A stretch of DNA of 64,000 nucleotides from Actinomycetes bacterium (GCA_021823525.1 JAKANY010000003.1:1-64000), one strand, 5' to 3'. Numbered from the stretch's first letter, positions 33,598 to 43,838 are shown. Made by a program: numbers and translations. The notes: generated by a model from the sequence alone, not told the origin.

Positions 33598-35715
33598 TCA
33601 GCCGTCGCCGGGGTGGACGCCGGTCGTGGAGGCGACGACGCTGCGCACGAGGGCTTCCGACCCCGCGCGGGCGGCCGCGGCGACGGCGGCCGGGGCGATT
33701 CGGGAGATCTGGTCGCACAGGTCGGCGACCTGCTTGGCGGTGCGCACGAAGTCACCCGGGGAGGTCGGCCCGACGGCCGCGTCGGCCACGTCGAGGGCGA
33801 CGCCCAGCGGCGCACCACGGGCCCAGGCGATCAGCGGCGGCGCGAAGGCTCCGTTGGGGATCGAGGACGTGGGCAGGTAGTGGCGCTGCTCGGCCGCGTG
33901 GACGCGCGCGGCGAGGGATCCCAGCCGGGCCAGCCGCTCCTGGAGGAGGGCGCGGCGCTCCCCCCCGATCCGGTCGGGCCCCCGGGGCCGCCGGCGGGCG
34001 TGCGCGCTGGTGTGGGCGTGGCGCTGGGGACGGGGCTGGTAGACGAGGGCCGAGGCGACGCCCACGAGCAAGGCGGGCTCGAGGTCGTCCAGGACGCCCG
34101 CGGCGAGCGACTCGGCCACCAGCAGGTCGTTCTCGTGGTAGAGGGCGCTCAGCAGCCGGCCCGCCGGGGTCAGCTCCCACCCGTCGGTGTAGTCGAGCTC
34201 GTCGAGGACCGCGAGTCGGGCCTCCAGCAGGTCGGCCAGCGGGCGGCGGGAGCGTGCGGGGTTGCGAAGCGCCTCGAACTGGGCGAAGGAGCGATGCACG
34301 ATCTCGAGGGCCCTGGTGCGATCCACGTGTCCCACGAGGTTGGCCGTGAAGTTGTAAGTCGGGCGAAAGGACGAGTGCAGATCCCCGGGGGGCGCCAGGG
34401 CCACGCGCCCCACGTCGGCGAAGGTCGTCGGCGGGGCGAACTGGACGACCGCGTGCCCCTCGTCGTCGAGGCCCCGGCGTCCCGCCCGACCGGTCAGCTG
34501 GGCGAAATCGGCGGCGGTGAGCATCCGCCGGCCGGCGTCGGTGTACTTGGAGAAGCGCTCCAGGACGACCGTGCGCGCGGGCAGGTTCACCCCCAGGGCC
34601 AGCGTCTCGGTCGCGAAGACGACCCCGAGCAGTCCCCGCTCGAAGCACGTCTCCACGATCTCGCGGAAGGCGGGCACCATTCCGGCGTGGTGGGCCGCGA
34701 CCCCGCGGCGCAGGGCCTCGAGGAACGGGCCGTAGTCCAGGGCGTGCAGCTCCTCGTCGGTGAAGTCGGTCAGGCGCAGGTCGCTCAGGAGCTCGCACTC
34801 GCGCGCCTGGACGGCCGAGGTGAACGACGCACCCTCGCGCACGAGCTCGGCCACGGCAGCGTCGCAGCCGGCGCGCGAGAAGATGAAGATGATCGCCGGG
34901 AGCAGGTCGGCGTCCTCGAGGGCCCGTAGCGTCTCCCCGCGGCGCGGCGGGCGCACTGGTGAGGGCGGGGCGGCCCGGGTGGGACCGTGCCAGCCGGCGC
35001 CGCGCCGGAACTTGCGCGAGGACGCCGCCAGGCCGTCGACGCGCCGCGCCGCCGGGGCCAGCCGCGGGCCGTCGAGCAGCTCGGCCAGCTCGATCGACCC
35101 GCTCGCCCGGGGCACGTAGGCCACGTGGTGGTGCAGCACGATGGGGCGGCGGGACTCCTCGATGATGGCGGTGGCCCCGCGGATCTCCTCGAACCAGGCG
35201 CCGAGCAGGCCGACGTTGCCGATGGTCGCCGAGAGCGCCACGAACCGCACCGGGGGTGGCGTCAGGATCAGCACCTCCTCCCAGACCCCGCCGCGGTAGG
35301 GGTCCTGGAGGAAGTGCACCTCATCGAGGACGACGAGTCCCAGCGCGTGCAGCTGGGTCACGTCGGTCAGGAGCATGTTGCGCAGCACCTCGGTCGTCAT
35401 CACGACGATGGGAGCGCCGTGGTTGATGGTCACGTCGCCCGTGAGCAGCCCGACCTGGTCGGCGCCGAAGCGGTTGACGAACTCGTGGTACTTCTGGTTC
35501 GACAGCGCCTTGAGGGGTGTGGTGTAGAAGGCGCGGCGCGCGCTTAGGAGGGTCCGGGTCACCGCGTACGTGGCGACGATGGTCTTGCCCGAGCCCGTCG
35601 GGGCGCTCACCAGGACGTTGTGCCCCTCGTCGACGGCGTCCAGGGCGGCGACCTGGAAGGGATCGAGGCCGAAGCCGAGGCTCTCGACGAAGTCCGCGCG
35701 GGGATCGGTCCTCAC
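33598..35715 (-). CDS. helY: Ski2-like DEAD/DEAH-box helicase, HelY-like
   Basis: This 705-residue helicase has Walker A APTGSGKT near residue 38, the TTPLKALSNQKY motif Ia near 65, DEVH at 131-134, SATI near 160, and the C-terminal core motifs AAHHAGMVP, FATETLALGVNLPART and QLTGRAGRRG. A helical C-terminal half follows. In mycobacteria helY is the last gene of the tatA-tatC-helY run next to the Pup locus, as here. The GTG start overlaps the tatC stop by 4 bases. It is shorter than mycobacterial HelY (about 900). It probably remodels structured RNA. Confidence 0.87.
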   Translation of the reverse strand: MRTDPRADFVESLGFGLDPFQVAALDAVDEGHNVLVSAPTGSGKTIVATYAVTRTLLSARRAFYTTPLKALSNQKYHEFVNRFGADQVGLLTGDVTINHGAPIVVMTTEVLRNMLLTDVTQLHALGLVVLDEVHFLQDPYRGGVWEEVLILTPPPVRFVALSATIGNVGLLGAWFEEIRGATAIIEESRRPIVLHHHVAYVPRASGSIELAELLDGPRLAPAARRVDGLAASSRKFRRGAGWHGPTRAAPPSPVRPPRRGETLRALEDADLLPAIIFIFSRAGCDAAVAELVREGASFTSAVQARECELLSDLRLTDFTDEELHALDYGPFLEALRRGVAAHHAGMVPAFREIVETCFERGLLGVVFATETLALGVNLPARTVVLERFSKYTDAGRRMLTAADFAQLTGRAGRRGLDDEGHAVVQFAPPTTFADVGRVALAPPGDLHSSFRPTYNFTANLVGHVDRTRALEIVHRSFAQFEALRNPARSRRPLADLLEARLAVLDELDYTDGWELTPAGRLLSALYHENDLLVAESLAAGVLDDLEPALLVGVASALVYQPRPQRHAHTSAHARRRPRGPDRIGGERRALLQERLARLGSLAARVHAAEQRHYLPTSSIPNGAFAPPLIAWARGAPLGVALDVADAAVGPTSPGDFVRTAKQVADLCDQISRIAPAAVAAAARAGSEALVRSVVASTTGVHPGDG

Positions 35716-36440
35716 CGGTGCAGGATCTTGCCCACGGCGATGGCCAGGAAGTAGAAGGCGGTGAGCGGCAGCGCGAGCGCCATCATGGACAGGGGGTCGC
35801 CGCTGGGCGTGAAGACCGCCGCAGCGATGGTGATCGCGATCACCGCGTAGCGCCAGGCGTGGAGCAGCTGGGCGGGGCGCACGATGCGGGCCAGCTCGAG
35901 GGCGACCAGCACCACCGGGAACTCGAAGGCGATGCCGAAGATGAACATCATGAGCAAGAACAGTCCCAGGTATTGGTTGGGGTTGTAGTACGAGACCAGG
36001 CTGTGGCCGCCGATGCTCTGCAGGAAGTCGAGCGCGTGTCCGAAGCTGAAGTAGGCCACGGCGACGCCCGCGCCGAAGAAGGCCAGCGACGCCAGCACGA
36101 AGGGCACCGCGTAGCGGCGCTCGGCGGCGCGCAGGCCGGGCGTCACGAACCGCCACGTCTGCCACAGGAGGACCGGGGAGGCGAAGAGCAGGCCACCGAA
36201 GAGCGAGATCTTGACGCGCAGGGTGAGGCCGTCGAGCGGGTTGGTGACCAGGAATCGGCAGTGGCCCGGTGTGGCGTGGCAGTAGGGCTGCTGGAGGATC
36301 CGCAGGATCGGTGAGTACAGCACGAAGGCGGCGACCCCGAGCGCGAGGACCGTGGTCATCGAGATCAGGAGGCGGTGGCGCGCTTCGGCGAGGTGCTCCG
36401 CCAGCGTCATGCCGGAGGCCGCATTGCGGAAGCGCGACAC
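35712..36440 (-). CDS. tatC: Sec-independent translocase TatC
   Basis: This 242-residue inner-membrane protein has six helices and the TatC blocks MTLAEHLAEARHRLLIS at the N-terminus, NPLDGLTLRVKISLFGG near 67, WQTWRFVTPGL near 94 and a late FTPSGDPLSMMALALP. It binds twin-arginine signal peptides. GTG 36440 starts 4 bases after the tatB-like stop; ATG codons further upstream lie inside that gene. Confidence 0.93.
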   Translation of the reverse strand: MSRFRNAASGMTLAEHLAEARHRLLISMTTVLALGVAAFVLYSPILRILQQPYCHATPGHCRFLVTNPLDGLTLRVKISLFGGLLFASPVLLWQTWRFVTPGLRAAERRYAVPFVLASLAFFGAGVAVAYFSFGHALDFLQSIGGHSLVSYYNPNQYLGLFLLMMFIFGIAFEFPVVLVALELARIVRPAQLLHAWRYAVIAITIAAAVFTPSGDPLSMMALALPLTAFYFLAIAVGKILHR

Positions 36441-36444
36441 GGGG

Positions 36445-36849
36445 CTAGTTGAGCGACGGGTCCGGGCCCTCGGGCACCGGGGTCGTGCGGGTGGGGATCG
36501 GGGGCTCGATGGGTCCCAGGCGGGCGGCGTCATCGCGGTCCTCCAGGTCCGCGAGACGGGCCCCGGCGCCTGGGCCGTCGGCGGTCAGGGGGTCGTCGTC
36601 GACGCCTGAGCGATGGGCCAGCTCGTTGAGCAGGGAGACCGGGTTGCGCGCCATGCGCGCCAGGTCGCCCGTCGTGGGCAGGTCGGGGATCACCTCGCGG
36701 ACCTCGCGCTCGACGCGCTGCTGGAGCTGGCGCAGGGCCCGCCAGCTCGTACCCAGCTTGCGCGCGACCTCGGGCAGCTTGTCCGGACCGAGCAGGACGA
36801 GTCCGACGGCCACGATGATCAGGATCTTGATCGGGCTGAGATCGAACAC
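36445..36849 (-). CDS. tatB: Twin-arginine translocase TatA/TatB-family protein
   Basis: This 134-residue protein has one N-terminal helix (LSPIKILIIVAVGLVLLGPDKLP) with the conserved GPDKLPE hinge, an amphipathic helix (ARKLGTSWRALRQLQQRVER) and an acidic disordered tail. The length and the P-D-K hinge favour TatB over TatA. With tatC downstream it would form the folded-protein export core; a TatA partner may be elsewhere. TACACT lies 7 nt before the GTG. Confidence 0.85.
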   Translation of the reverse strand: MFDLSPIKILIIVAVGLVLLGPDKLPEVARKLGTSWRALRQLQQRVEREVREVIPDLPTTGDLARMARNPVSLLNELAHRSGVDDDPLTADGPGAGARLADLEDRDDAARLGPIEPPIPTRTTPVPEGPDPSLN

Positions 36850-36856
36850 TCCCCCA

Positions 36857-36862
36857 AGTGTA
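36857..36862 (-). promoter_or_regulatory. -10-like box TACACT, 7 nt before the tatB GTG
   Basis: Minus-strand TACACT, then TGGGGGA, then GTG. The purine run could also serve as a ribosome binding site for a longer message from lepB. Confidence 0.4.
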
Positions 36863-36877
36863 CGGGGGCCCCCGGGG

Positions 36878-37492
36878 CTACAGGAGGCCGATGCGCGACG
36901 GCGGCCAGATGCGCATGAAGGCCTTGCCGATCAGGTCCGAGCGGGGGACGAAGCCCCAGGTGCGGCTGTCGCAGGAATCCGCGTGGTTGTCGCCCATCAT
37001 GAAGTAGGAGCCGGCCGGAACGGTGACGTTGCCGATCGCGGGTCCCAGGGGCTCGGTGTGGGTCCAGGTCTCGTCCAGGGCGTGGCCGTTGACGTAGATG
37101 GTGTTGCCCCGACTCGTGAGGTGGTCGCCGGGCAGCCCGATCACCCGCTTGACCAGGTCCGCCGTCTCTCCCGCGCAGCGACCGTGCTCGGCGGGGGGTG
37201 CCTTGAACACCACGATGTCCCCGCGGTGGATCGTGCCGAAGCGGACGCTGAGCTTGGAGACCAGGATGCGGTCGCCGGGCATGAGGGTGGGCTCCATCGA
37301 GCCCGAGGGGATCGAGAACGTCTGGACGACGTAGGCGCGCAGCAGCAGCGATGCGCTCACCGCGACGACCAGGATGATCGCCCACTCGATCAGGGCGCGG
37401 CGGCTGCTGCGGTGCGTCCGGGGGTGCGCCAGAGCGGTGTCGCCCGGGGAGTCCGACGCGTCGGCGCCGGGCTCGGGGGGGGTCTCCAGCAC
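36878..37492 (-). CDS. lepB: Signal peptidase I
   Basis: This 204-residue membrane serine protease removes signal peptides. It has one N-terminal helix (about 34-52), the box PSGSMEPTL with catalytic S65, the lysine box ADLVKRVIGLPGD with K115, and the FMMGDNHADSCDSRTWG box near 163. The start is GTG 37492. It lies between pafA and tatB, where mycobacteria carry pafBC. A TAGCCT box 6 nt upstream gives it its own likely promoter. Confidence 0.95.
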   Translation of the reverse strand: MLETPPEPGADASDSPGDTALAHPRTHRSSRRALIEWAIILVVAVSASLLLRAYVVQTFSIPSGSMEPTLMPGDRILVSKLSVRFGTIHRGDIVVFKAPPAEHGRCAGETADLVKRVIGLPGDHLTSRGNTIYVNGHALDETWTHTEPLGPAIGNVTVPAGSYFMMGDNHADSCDSRTWGFVPRSDLIGKAFMRIWPPSRIGLL

Positions 37493-37498
37493 CCGTCC

Positions 37499-37504
37499 AG
37501 GCTA
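37499..37504 (-). promoter_or_regulatory. -10-like box TAGCCT, 6 nt before lepB GTG
   Basis: Minus-strand TAGCCT, then GGACGG, then GTG, within the 31-base pafA-lepB gap. Confidence 0.45.
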
Positions 37505-37523
37505 ACGGGCCGCCGGAGTCAGA

Positions 37524-38909
37524 TCAACTCGGGGCGCGACCGGTGCGACGCTCGAGGGACGACAGGAGTCGCTCGAAGCGGTCGTCGTGGGCCTCGAAGG
37601 GGTCCTTGAGCAGGACCGTGCGCTGGAGCTCGTCGTTGAGCTTGAGGTGCACCCAGTCGACCGTGTAGTCGCGCCGATACTGCTTGGCGACGCGGATGAA
37701 GGCTCCGCGCATGCGCGCGCGCGTGGTTGGGGGCGGGACCGAGGCGGCCGCGATGACCTGGTCGTCGTCGACGACGCGCTGGGCGTGGCCCCGGCGCTGG
37801 TGGCTGTAGAAGAGGCCGCGCGCCAGGTCGGTGTCGTGGTAGAGCAGGTCGATCAGGGCGATGCGCGCGTCGTCGAGAGCCAGCCCGTCGCGCTCGCGGG
37901 CCCGATCGATCATCTGGTACTTGGCGATCCAGTCCACCCGGTCGGCCAGGCGCATCGGATCGGCCCGGTAGTCCTCCAGGACCGCGCGCCAGGCGCGCAC
38001 GACGCCGGGGAACTCCGCGGGGGTCTCGCGCGACTCGACGAATCGCTCGGCGCGCTCGCACAGGTCCTCTTGGATCTCGATGGCGCTCATGTCGCGTCCG
38101 GAGGCCAGCTTGAGCGAGTCCTTGCCCCAGAGGTCGTAGGAGACCTCGCGCAGCGCGCTGATGGGGGCGGCCAGGTTGTAGTCGCGCAGGATCGTGGTCT
38201 TGTCCTCGACCATCGCCAGCACCACGGCCGCGGTGCCCACCTTGAGCATGGTGGCGAACTCGTTCATGTTGGAGTCGCCCACGATGACGTGGAGGCGGCG
38301 GAAGCGCTCGGGATCGGCGTGGGGCTCGTCGCGCGTGTTGATGATGGGGCGGCTGCGGGTGGTGGCCGAGGAGATGGACTCCCAGATGTGCTCGGCGCGC
38401 TGGCTCATGGCGAAGGCGGTCCCGCGCGGCGACGCCACGACCTTGCCGGCGCCCGCGAAGATCTGCCTGGTGACCAGGAAGGGGATGAAGACCTGCTCGA
38501 GTCGCGACAGGTCATCGATGCGCTCGATGGCGTAGTTCTCGTGGCAGCCGTAGGAGTTGCCCGCCGAGTCCGTGTTGTTCTTGAACAGGAAGATCGAGCC
38601 GCGGGCTCCGTCCTCGGCGAGCTCGCGCTCGGCGTAGTCGACCAGCTCGCGCAGGATGCTCTCGCCCGCCTTGTCCTGGGCGACCAGGTCGGTGAGCGAG
38701 TCGCACTCGGCCGTGGCGTACTCGGGATGGCTGCCCACGTCCAGGTAGAGGCGCCCCCCGTTCTCGAGGAAGACGTTCGAGGAGCGACCCCACGCGACGA
38801 CCTTGCGGAACAGGAACCGCGAGACCTCGTCGGGGCTGAGGCGCCGCTGGCCCTGCCAGGAGAACGTGACCCCGTACTCGGTCTCGATCCCGAAGATGCG
38901 GCGCAGCAC
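37524..38909 (-). CDS. pafA: Pup--protein ligase PafA
   Basis: This 461-residue enzyme of the carboxylate-amine ligase superfamily joins the C-terminal glutamate of Pup to substrate lysines. It has [12 protein letters not shown] at the N-terminus with the ATP/Mg glutamate, [13 protein letters not shown] near 56 (with the Asp that acts as base), [20 protein letters not shown] near 106 and [10 protein letters not shown] near 191. It lacks the Dop loop present in its paralogue at 40.6-42.1 kb, which separates ligase from depupylase. The start is GTG 38909, 2 bases after prcA. Confidence 0.95.
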   Translation of the reverse strand: MLRRIFGIETEYGVTFSWQGQRRLSPDEVSRFLFRKVVAWGRSSNVFLENGGRLYLDVGSHPEYATAECDSLTDLVAQDKAGESILRELVDYAERELAEDGARGSIFLFKNNTDSAGNSYGCHENYAIERIDDLSRLEQVFIPFLVTRQIFAGAGKVVASPRGTAFAMSQRAEHIWESISSATTRSRPIINTRDEPHADPERFRRLHVIVGDSNMNEFATMLKVGTAAVVLAMVEDKTTILRDYNLAAPISALREVSYDLWGKDSLKLASGRDMSAIEIQEDLCERAERFVESRETPAEFPGVVRAWRAVLEDYRADPMRLADRVDWIAKYQMIDRARERDGLALDDARIALIDLLYHDTDLARGLFYSHQRRGHAQRVVDDDQVIAAASVPPPTTRARMRGAFIRVAKQYRRDYTVDWVHLKLNDELQRTVLLKDPFEAHDDRFERLLSSLERRTGRAPS

Positions 38910-38911
38910 GC

Positions 38912-39592
38912 TCAGACGCCCAGGAGTTCGGCCGTCTGCGCGTCGGTGAGGCGCACGAAGGTGCGGCGCGTCCCGCGGTCCTCGAGGATCGCGACCTCGA
39001 GGTCGCTCACCTCGATGGTCCGCTCCGGACCGCTGAGGGCGGCCACGGCGTTGCGCAGGGTCGTGGGCAGATCGTGCACCTCCTGCTCGACCGCGGCGAG
39101 GCGGTCGCGGATCGAGTCGGCGTCCCCGCCCACGACGGCGAAGTGCGGCTCGTCGGCGATCGTGCCCTCGTAGGCGACGCGGTAGAGCTTGGTCGGGCGG
39201 ACGGACCCGCCCAACTGGGCGACGATGATCTCGACCTCGAGCGGCTTGGGACCTTCGGTGAACATGTCGCCCAGGTGCTGGGCGTAGTAGTTGGCCAGCG
39301 CCCGCACGTCGACGTCCTCGCGCGAGTAGGTGAAGCCCGTGCTGTCGGCCCAGCGGATCCCCGCCTCGCGCAGGCGGTCGAACTCGTTGTACTTGCCCAC
39401 GCCGGCGAACACGATGCGGTCGTAGATCTCGGAGATCTTGTTGAGCGACGCCGATTGGTTCTCGGCCACGAGTACGATGCCCACGTCGTAGATCGCGGCC
39501 ACGATCGAGCGTCCGCGGGCGATCCCCTTCTGGGCGAACTCGGCCCGGTCCTTGATGAGCTGCTCGGGTGAGACGTAGAAGTAGTTGCTCAT
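38912..39592 (-). CDS. prcA: 20S proteasome subunit alpha
   Basis: This 226-residue alpha subunit has the N-terminal gate region ([20 protein letters not shown]) and the alpha-type signature block [18 protein letters not shown]. It builds the outer rings of the core particle and docks the ARC ATPase. Its ATG overlaps the prcB stop by 4 bases, so alpha and beta are made in balance. Confidence 0.95.
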   Translation of the reverse strand: MSNYFYVSPEQLIKDRAEFAQKGIARGRSIVAAIYDVGIVLVAENQSASLNKISEIYDRIVFAGVGKYNEFDRLREAGIRWADSTGFTYSREDVDVRALANYYAQHLGDMFTEGPKPLEVEIIVAQLGGSVRPTKLYRVAYEGTIADEPHFAVVGGDADSIRDRLAAVEQEVHDLPTTLRNAVAALSGPERTIEVSDLEVAILEDRGTRRTFVRLTDAQTAELLGV

Positions 39593-40380
39593 CGCAGCGA
39601 CCCCCCCGCCACGCCCTGGCCCTCGGTGCGGCGCCGGTTGATGGCCTCGTAGCGGCCCCGGACCTCCTCGGTGGGCAACTCGGTGAAGCCCGCCTCGTCC
39701 AGGACGACCATCATCGGGAAGATCCCGCGCACGAAGTCCGGCCCGCCGGTGCTGGGATCGTTGTCGCCCGCTTCGTAGATGGCCAGGGCCGCCAGGTCCA
39801 GCGCGTCCTCGCGGGTGAGATCGGTGCGAAAGCCCAGGCGCAGCGCGCTCTCGGCGAAGGGCGTCCCCGAGCCGATGGCGGCGAAGTCGTGGCGCTCGTA
39901 GCAGCCGCCGGCCCCGTCGTACTCGAAGATGCGTCCCTCGTGGCGCGTGGTGTCCCAGCCCGCGAGCAGCGGGACGACGACCAGCGGGCTCGTGAGGTTG
40001 TTGCGCTGGATGATCGGCGAGAGGTAGTTCGCCTTCCCCTCGAGGGTGAGGTCCGCGTCGGTCATCTTCTGGTAGTGCTCGAAGGACAGCTGGGCCAGCC
40101 GGATGAACTCCATGCCCCGCGCGGCGCTGCCCGAGATGGCGATCCCCGTGTTGTGGTCCGCCGCCTCGATCTTGCGCACGTCGCGGCTGGCGATGTAGCC
40201 CGCGGTCGCCTGGCGGTCGCCCACCATGACGACACCCTCGGCGTAGCGCAGGGCGACGACGGTCGTGGCGTGTGGCGCATCGCGCACTTGGGGTGCGGCG
40301 GGCAGCAGGCCGCTCACCTCGGCGAAGCGCACGAACGAGGGGCCCGGGTCCTCGGATGCGGAGAACAGCGGGAGTCCCAC
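39589..40380 (-). CDS. prcB: 20S proteasome subunit beta
   Basis: This 263-residue precursor has a propeptide of about 38 residues, followed by the mature N-terminus [20 protein letters not shown], with T39 as the nucleophile. The lysine of [17 protein letters not shown] and the [11 protein letters not shown] block are also present. It starts at a GTG one base after pup. Self-cleavage after HA exposes T39. It forms the inner proteolytic rings. Confidence 0.96.
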   Translation of the reverse strand: MGLPLFSASEDPGPSFVRFAEVSGLLPAAPQVRDAPHATTVVALRYAEGVVMVGDRQATAGYIASRDVRKIEAADHNTGIAISGSAARGMEFIRLAQLSFEHYQKMTDADLTLEGKANYLSPIIQRNNLTSPLVVVPLLAGWDTTRHEGRIFEYDGAGGCYERHDFAAIGSGTPFAESALRLGFRTDLTREDALDLAALAIYEAGDNDPSTGGPDFVRGIFPMMVVLDEAGFTELPTEEVRGRYEAINRRRTEGQGVAGGSLR

Positions 40381-40381
40381 G

Positions 40382-40582
40382 TCACTGCCCGCCCTTCTGG
40401 ATGTAGTTGCGCACGAACTCCTCGGCGTTCTCCTCCAGGACGTCGTCGATCTCGTCGAGGAGGTCGTCGAGGTCGGACTTCAGCTGCTCGCCGCGGCTGG
40501 ACTCCGCGGGCGCGTCGGCGACGTCCTCGCGCTCGCGGGGGGTCCGGGGTCGGTGGATGCGTTCCTGCTCACTCATACCCAC
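40382..40582 (-). CDS. pup: Prokaryotic ubiquitin-like protein Pup
   Basis: This 66-residue disordered protein (64 if the second Met is used) has the Pup helix LKSDLDDLLDEIDDVLEENA that binds the Mpa coiled coil. The C-terminal tail YIQKGGQ ends in Gln, so Dop must deamidate it to Glu before ligation. It lies 4 bases after dop and 1 base before prcB. Confidence 0.97.
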   Translation of the reverse strand: MGMSEQERIHRPRTPREREDVADAPAESSRGEQLKSDLDDLLDEIDDVLEENAEEFVRNYIQKGGQ

Positions 40583-40586
40583 TGTT

Positions 40587-42074
40587 CTACCCTTCCAGGG
40601 CCGCGAGCAGGTCGCGCGCGGTCGGGGCGCGGGCGAACAGTGGGGCGGTCAAGTCGGCGGTGCCGCGCAGCGGATCCGTGGTGGGCACCTTGTGGAGCGG
40701 GCCGGCGCCCACGTCGAAGACGACCGAGTCCCAGTTGGCGGCCACCACCTCCTCGGGGTAGCGCGCGACGCACTGGCCGCGGAAGTAGGCGCGGGTGGAG
40801 GACGGAGGGCCGCTGACGGCCGCGACGACGTCGGTGCGACCGTGGAGGGTCCGCAGACCCACGCGTCGGGCGAGGGACCGGGTCGGGTCGACGTCGTGGT
40901 ACTGCAGGTCGATGGCGTGGAGGCGGGGATCCCGGTCCGCGAGCCCGTGGCGCTCGCGGAAGCCCTCGAGGACCCGATGCTTGGCGACCCAGTCGATGCG
41001 GTCCGCCACGGCGGCCCGATCCGTCCGCACGCCATCGAGCATCTCGCGCCACTGGCCGAGCAGGAACGTGATCTCGTCGGGTTCGGCCACCGCTCCGGCG
41101 CCGGTGCGCTCGGCGTAGTCCGCGGCGAGCTCCCAGAGCCGGTCCTGGAGGTCCCAGGCAGTCCAGCTCGCGCCCGAGGAGAGCTCCACCGTAGTGGTGA
41201 GCGTTGGATCCAGGGCGATCGCGCGGATCGCGTGCACCGGCTCGCGCGGCGGCGCGGGAAACGCGTCGAGCCCCTCGTCCTCGAGGGCGGCTAGCAGCAG
41301 CGCCGTCGAGCCCAACTTGACCGCCGTGGCCACGGGGCTGAGGTTGGCGTCGCCCACGATGACGTGGAGCCGCCGGAACCGGGCGGGGTCCCCGTGGGGC
41401 TCGTCGCGGGTGTTGACGATCGGGCGGCGCATGGTCGTCTCGAGGCCCACCACCTCCTCGAAGAACTCGGCGCGCTGGCTCAGCTGGAATGCGGGCGGCG
41501 CGCCGCGGGTGTGCTCGAGCTCGGATCCCACCTTGCCCGCCCCCACCACGATCTGGCGCGACACGAAGTGGGGCACCATGGCCGTGACGATGTCGGCGAA
41601 GCGGACCTCCCGTTGCACCAGGTAGTTCTCGTGGCAGCCGTAGGAGTTGCCCTTGCCGTCGGAGTTGTTCTTGTAGATGACGATCCGCTGGGCCGCCGGG
41701 AGGTCGGCGTTGGCCGCCGCGGCCGCCAGGCGCAGGACCTCCTCGCCGGCCTGGTCGTAGAGCGTCGCCTCCAGCGGGGTGCGGCACTCGGGCGAGGAGT
41801 ACTCGGGGTGGGCGTGGTCCACGTAGAAGCGGGCGCCGTTGGGCAGCACGGCGTTGGCCAGGTGCGTCTCGATCACCGGGGCGTAGGCGGGCGCGGCGAT
41901 CGGGTCGCGCGCGTCGCGACCCGGCGACTCGTCGTCGAAGTCCCAGGCGATGGGGGCGGCCATGCGCCGCGCGTAGGAGGTGACCGCGATCGTCGAGGCG
42001 GTCACCGGGTCGCCGTCAGGTCCGCCGCTGATCCCGTACTCGGTCTCGATGCCGACGACCTTCGCGAGCGCCAT
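40587..42074 (-). CDS. dop: Pup deamidase/depupylase Dop
   Basis: This 495-residue paralogue of PafA has KVVGIETEYGISGGP at the N-terminus, followed by an inserted loop of about 40 residues (40-80) before FYVDHAHPEYSSPE. This Dop loop distinguishes it from the ligase. [20 protein letters not shown] near 135-155 binds ATP. It converts Pup-Gln to Pup-Glu and removes Pup from substrates. It lies 3 bases after mpa and 4 before pup. Confidence 0.95.
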   Translation of the reverse strand: MALAKVVGIETEYGISGGPDGDPVTASTIAVTSYARRMAAPIAWDFDDESPGRDARDPIAAPAYAPVIETHLANAVLPNGARFYVDHAHPEYSSPECRTPLEATLYDQAGEEVLRLAAAAANADLPAAQRIVIYKNNSDGKGNSYGCHENYLVQREVRFADIVTAMVPHFVSRQIVVGAGKVGSELEHTRGAPPAFQLSQRAEFFEEVVGLETTMRRPIVNTRDEPHGDPARFRRLHVIVGDANLSPVATAVKLGSTALLLAALEDEGLDAFPAPPREPVHAIRAIALDPTLTTTVELSSGASWTAWDLQDRLWELAADYAERTGAGAVAEPDEITFLLGQWREMLDGVRTDRAAVADRIDWVAKHRVLEGFRERHGLADRDPRLHAIDLQYHDVDPTRSLARRVGLRTLHGRTDVVAAVSGPPSSTRAYFRGQCVARYPEEVVAANWDSVVFDVGAGPLHKVPTTDPLRGTADLTAPLFARAPTARDLLAALEG

Positions 42075-42077
42075 GTG

Positions 42078-43781
42078 CTAGAGGTACTGCCCGGTCCCGA
42101 CGTGCTGGATGGAGCGCCCGCCCGCGAGCGGCTGGTCGTCGGTGAGGTTGATCAGCGTGCGGATGAAGACGATGCGCTCCCCCTTCTTGCCCGAGATGCG
42201 CGCCCAGTCGTCGGGGTTGGTGGTGTTGGGCAGGTCCTCGTTCTCGTGGTACTCCTGGCGGATCGACTCGAGCAGGTCGTCCAGGCGCAGCCCGCGGCCC
42301 CCCGCCGCGATCTCGCGCTTCACGGCGAGCTTCTTGGCCCGGCGCACGACGTTCTCGATCATGGCGCCCGAGGCGAAGTCCTTGAAGTAGAGGATCTCCT
42401 TGTCGCCGCCCTGGTAGGTCACCTCGAGGAACCGGTTCTCGTCCTCGATGCGATACATCGCCTCGACGGTGCGTTCGATCATTGCGGCCAGGGCTTTGTC
42501 CGGATCGCCCCCGCCCAGGGAGGCCATCTCCTGAGCATCCACGGGCACGCTCGCGCGCAGGTACCGCCCGAAGATCTGGGCCGCCGCCTCGGCGTCGGGA
42601 CGCTCGATCTTGATCTTCACGTCGAGGCGACCCGGGCGCAGGATCGCCGGGTCGATGAGGTCCTCGCGGTTGGTCGCGCCGATCACGATGACGTCACGCA
42701 GGGACTCGACGCCGTCGATCTCGGCCAGGAGCTGGGGCACGATGGTGGACTCGACGTCCGAGCTGATGCCGGTGCCTCGCGTGCGGAACAGCGAGTCCAT
42801 CTCGTCGAAGAAGACGATGACCGGGACGCCCTCCTCGGCCTTCTCGCGGGCCCGCTGGAACACCAGGCGGATCTGGCGCTCGGTCTCGCCGACGTACTTG
42901 TTGAGCAGTTCGGGTCCCTTGATGTTCAAGAAGTACGAGCGGACGTTCTGGTTGCCGCGCAGCTCGCCCACCTTGGCGGCCAGCGAGTTCGCCACCGCCT
43001 TGGCGATGAGCGTCTTGCCGCAACCCGGCGGCCCGTACAAGAGGATTCCCTTGGGGGCGGGCAGGTCGTAGTGCGCGAAGAGCTCCCGGTGGAGGTAGGG
43101 CAGCTCCACGGCGTCGGTGATCTGCTCGATCTGCGCGTCCAGCCCCCCGACGTCCTGGTAGGTGATGTTGGGCACCTCCTCGAGGATGAGGGACTCCGCC
43201 TCCTGGCGGGTGAGGCGCTCGGTGAGCAGGTTGCTGCGGTGGTCGAGCAGGACCGTGTCGCCTCCGCGCAGGCGCACGTCGTGGAGGGTCTGGGCGCGCG
43301 CGACGACGCGCTCCTCATCGGTGTGCCCGTAGATGATCACCCGCCCGTCGGCCAAGGTCTCCTTGACGGTGACGACCTCGCCCTGGCCGTCGGTGTCGCG
43401 CACGCCGATCACCGTGAAGGACTCGTTGAGGACGACCTCGTGGCCCCGGGAGACCTGGTGGGGGTCGATGCCCGGGTGCAGCGCGACGCGCATCTTGCGA
43501 CCCGACGAGAAGATGTCTACCGTGCCGTCCTCGTTGAACCCGAGGAAGGTCCCGTAGACCGTGGGCGGCTGGGTGAGCTTGTCGACCTCATCGCGCAGGG
43601 CGGCGATCTGATCGCGCGTCTGCTGGATGGTGATGCTCAGCTTCTCGTTGTTGGAGCGCGCCTGGGCCAGCTGCCCGCGGGTCTCCATCAGGCGCTCCTC
43701 GAGCTCGTCGACCCGCTGGCGCCAGCCACGGTCCTCGCTCAGCCTCTCGTCGTCACGCTCATCGTCGTCGAATCGGCCCAT
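42078..43781 (-). CDS. mpa: Proteasome-associated AAA ATPase (ARC/Mpa)
   Basis: This 567-residue protein has an N-terminal coiled coil (about 15-65) that captures Pup, an interdomain OB region, and one AAA domain with Walker [13 protein letters not shown] near 246, Walker [13 protein letters not shown] near 320 and an arginine finger region near the RPGRLDVK block. The C-terminus GTGQYL carries the penultimate Tyr that opens the 20S gate. The ATG lies 6 nt after TAGGGT on the minus strand, making mpa the likely first gene of the Pup operon. Confidence 0.96.
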   Translation of the reverse strand: MGRFDDDERDDERLSEDRGWRQRVDELEERLMETRGQLAQARSNNEKLSITIQQTRDQIAALRDEVDKLTQPPTVYGTFLGFNEDGTVDIFSSGRKMRVALHPGIDPHQVSRGHEVVLNESFTVIGVRDTDGQGEVVTVKETLADGRVIIYGHTDEERVVARAQTLHDVRLRGGDTVLLDHRSNLLTERLTRQEAESLILEEVPNITYQDVGGLDAQIEQITDAVELPYLHRELFAHYDLPAPKGILLYGPPGCGKTLIAKAVANSLAAKVGELRGNQNVRSYFLNIKGPELLNKYVGETERQIRLVFQRAREKAEEGVPVIVFFDEMDSLFRTRGTGISSDVESTIVPQLLAEIDGVESLRDVIVIGATNREDLIDPAILRPGRLDVKIKIERPDAEAAAQIFGRYLRASVPVDAQEMASLGGGDPDKALAAMIERTVEAMYRIEDENRFLEVTYQGGDKEILYFKDFASGAMIENVVRRAKKLAVKREIAAGGRGLRLDDLLESIRQEYHENEDLPNTTNPDDWARISGKKGERIVFIRTLINLTDDQPLAGGRSIQHVGTGQYL

Positions 43782-43787
43782 GGCCTC

Positions 43788-43793
43788 ACCCTA
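43788..43793 (-). promoter_or_regulatory. -10-like box TAGGGT, 6 nt before mpa ATG
   Basis: Minus-strand TAGGGT, then GAGGCC, then ATG; probably the main promoter of the mpa-dop-pup-prcB-prcA-pafA run, whose genes are 4 bases or less apart or overlap. Confidence 0.5.
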
Positions 43794-43838
43794 GACTTCG
43801 CTCCGGGCCGGGGTCACGGAGCCTTGGAGACCGGCCGC

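Noticed and set aside
31888-34929. Open frame of about 1000 codons on the plus strand
   Set aside because: It is antisense to the ThyX-like and helY genes; composition mirrors them and no domain is seen. High-GC third-position bias creates such shadows.
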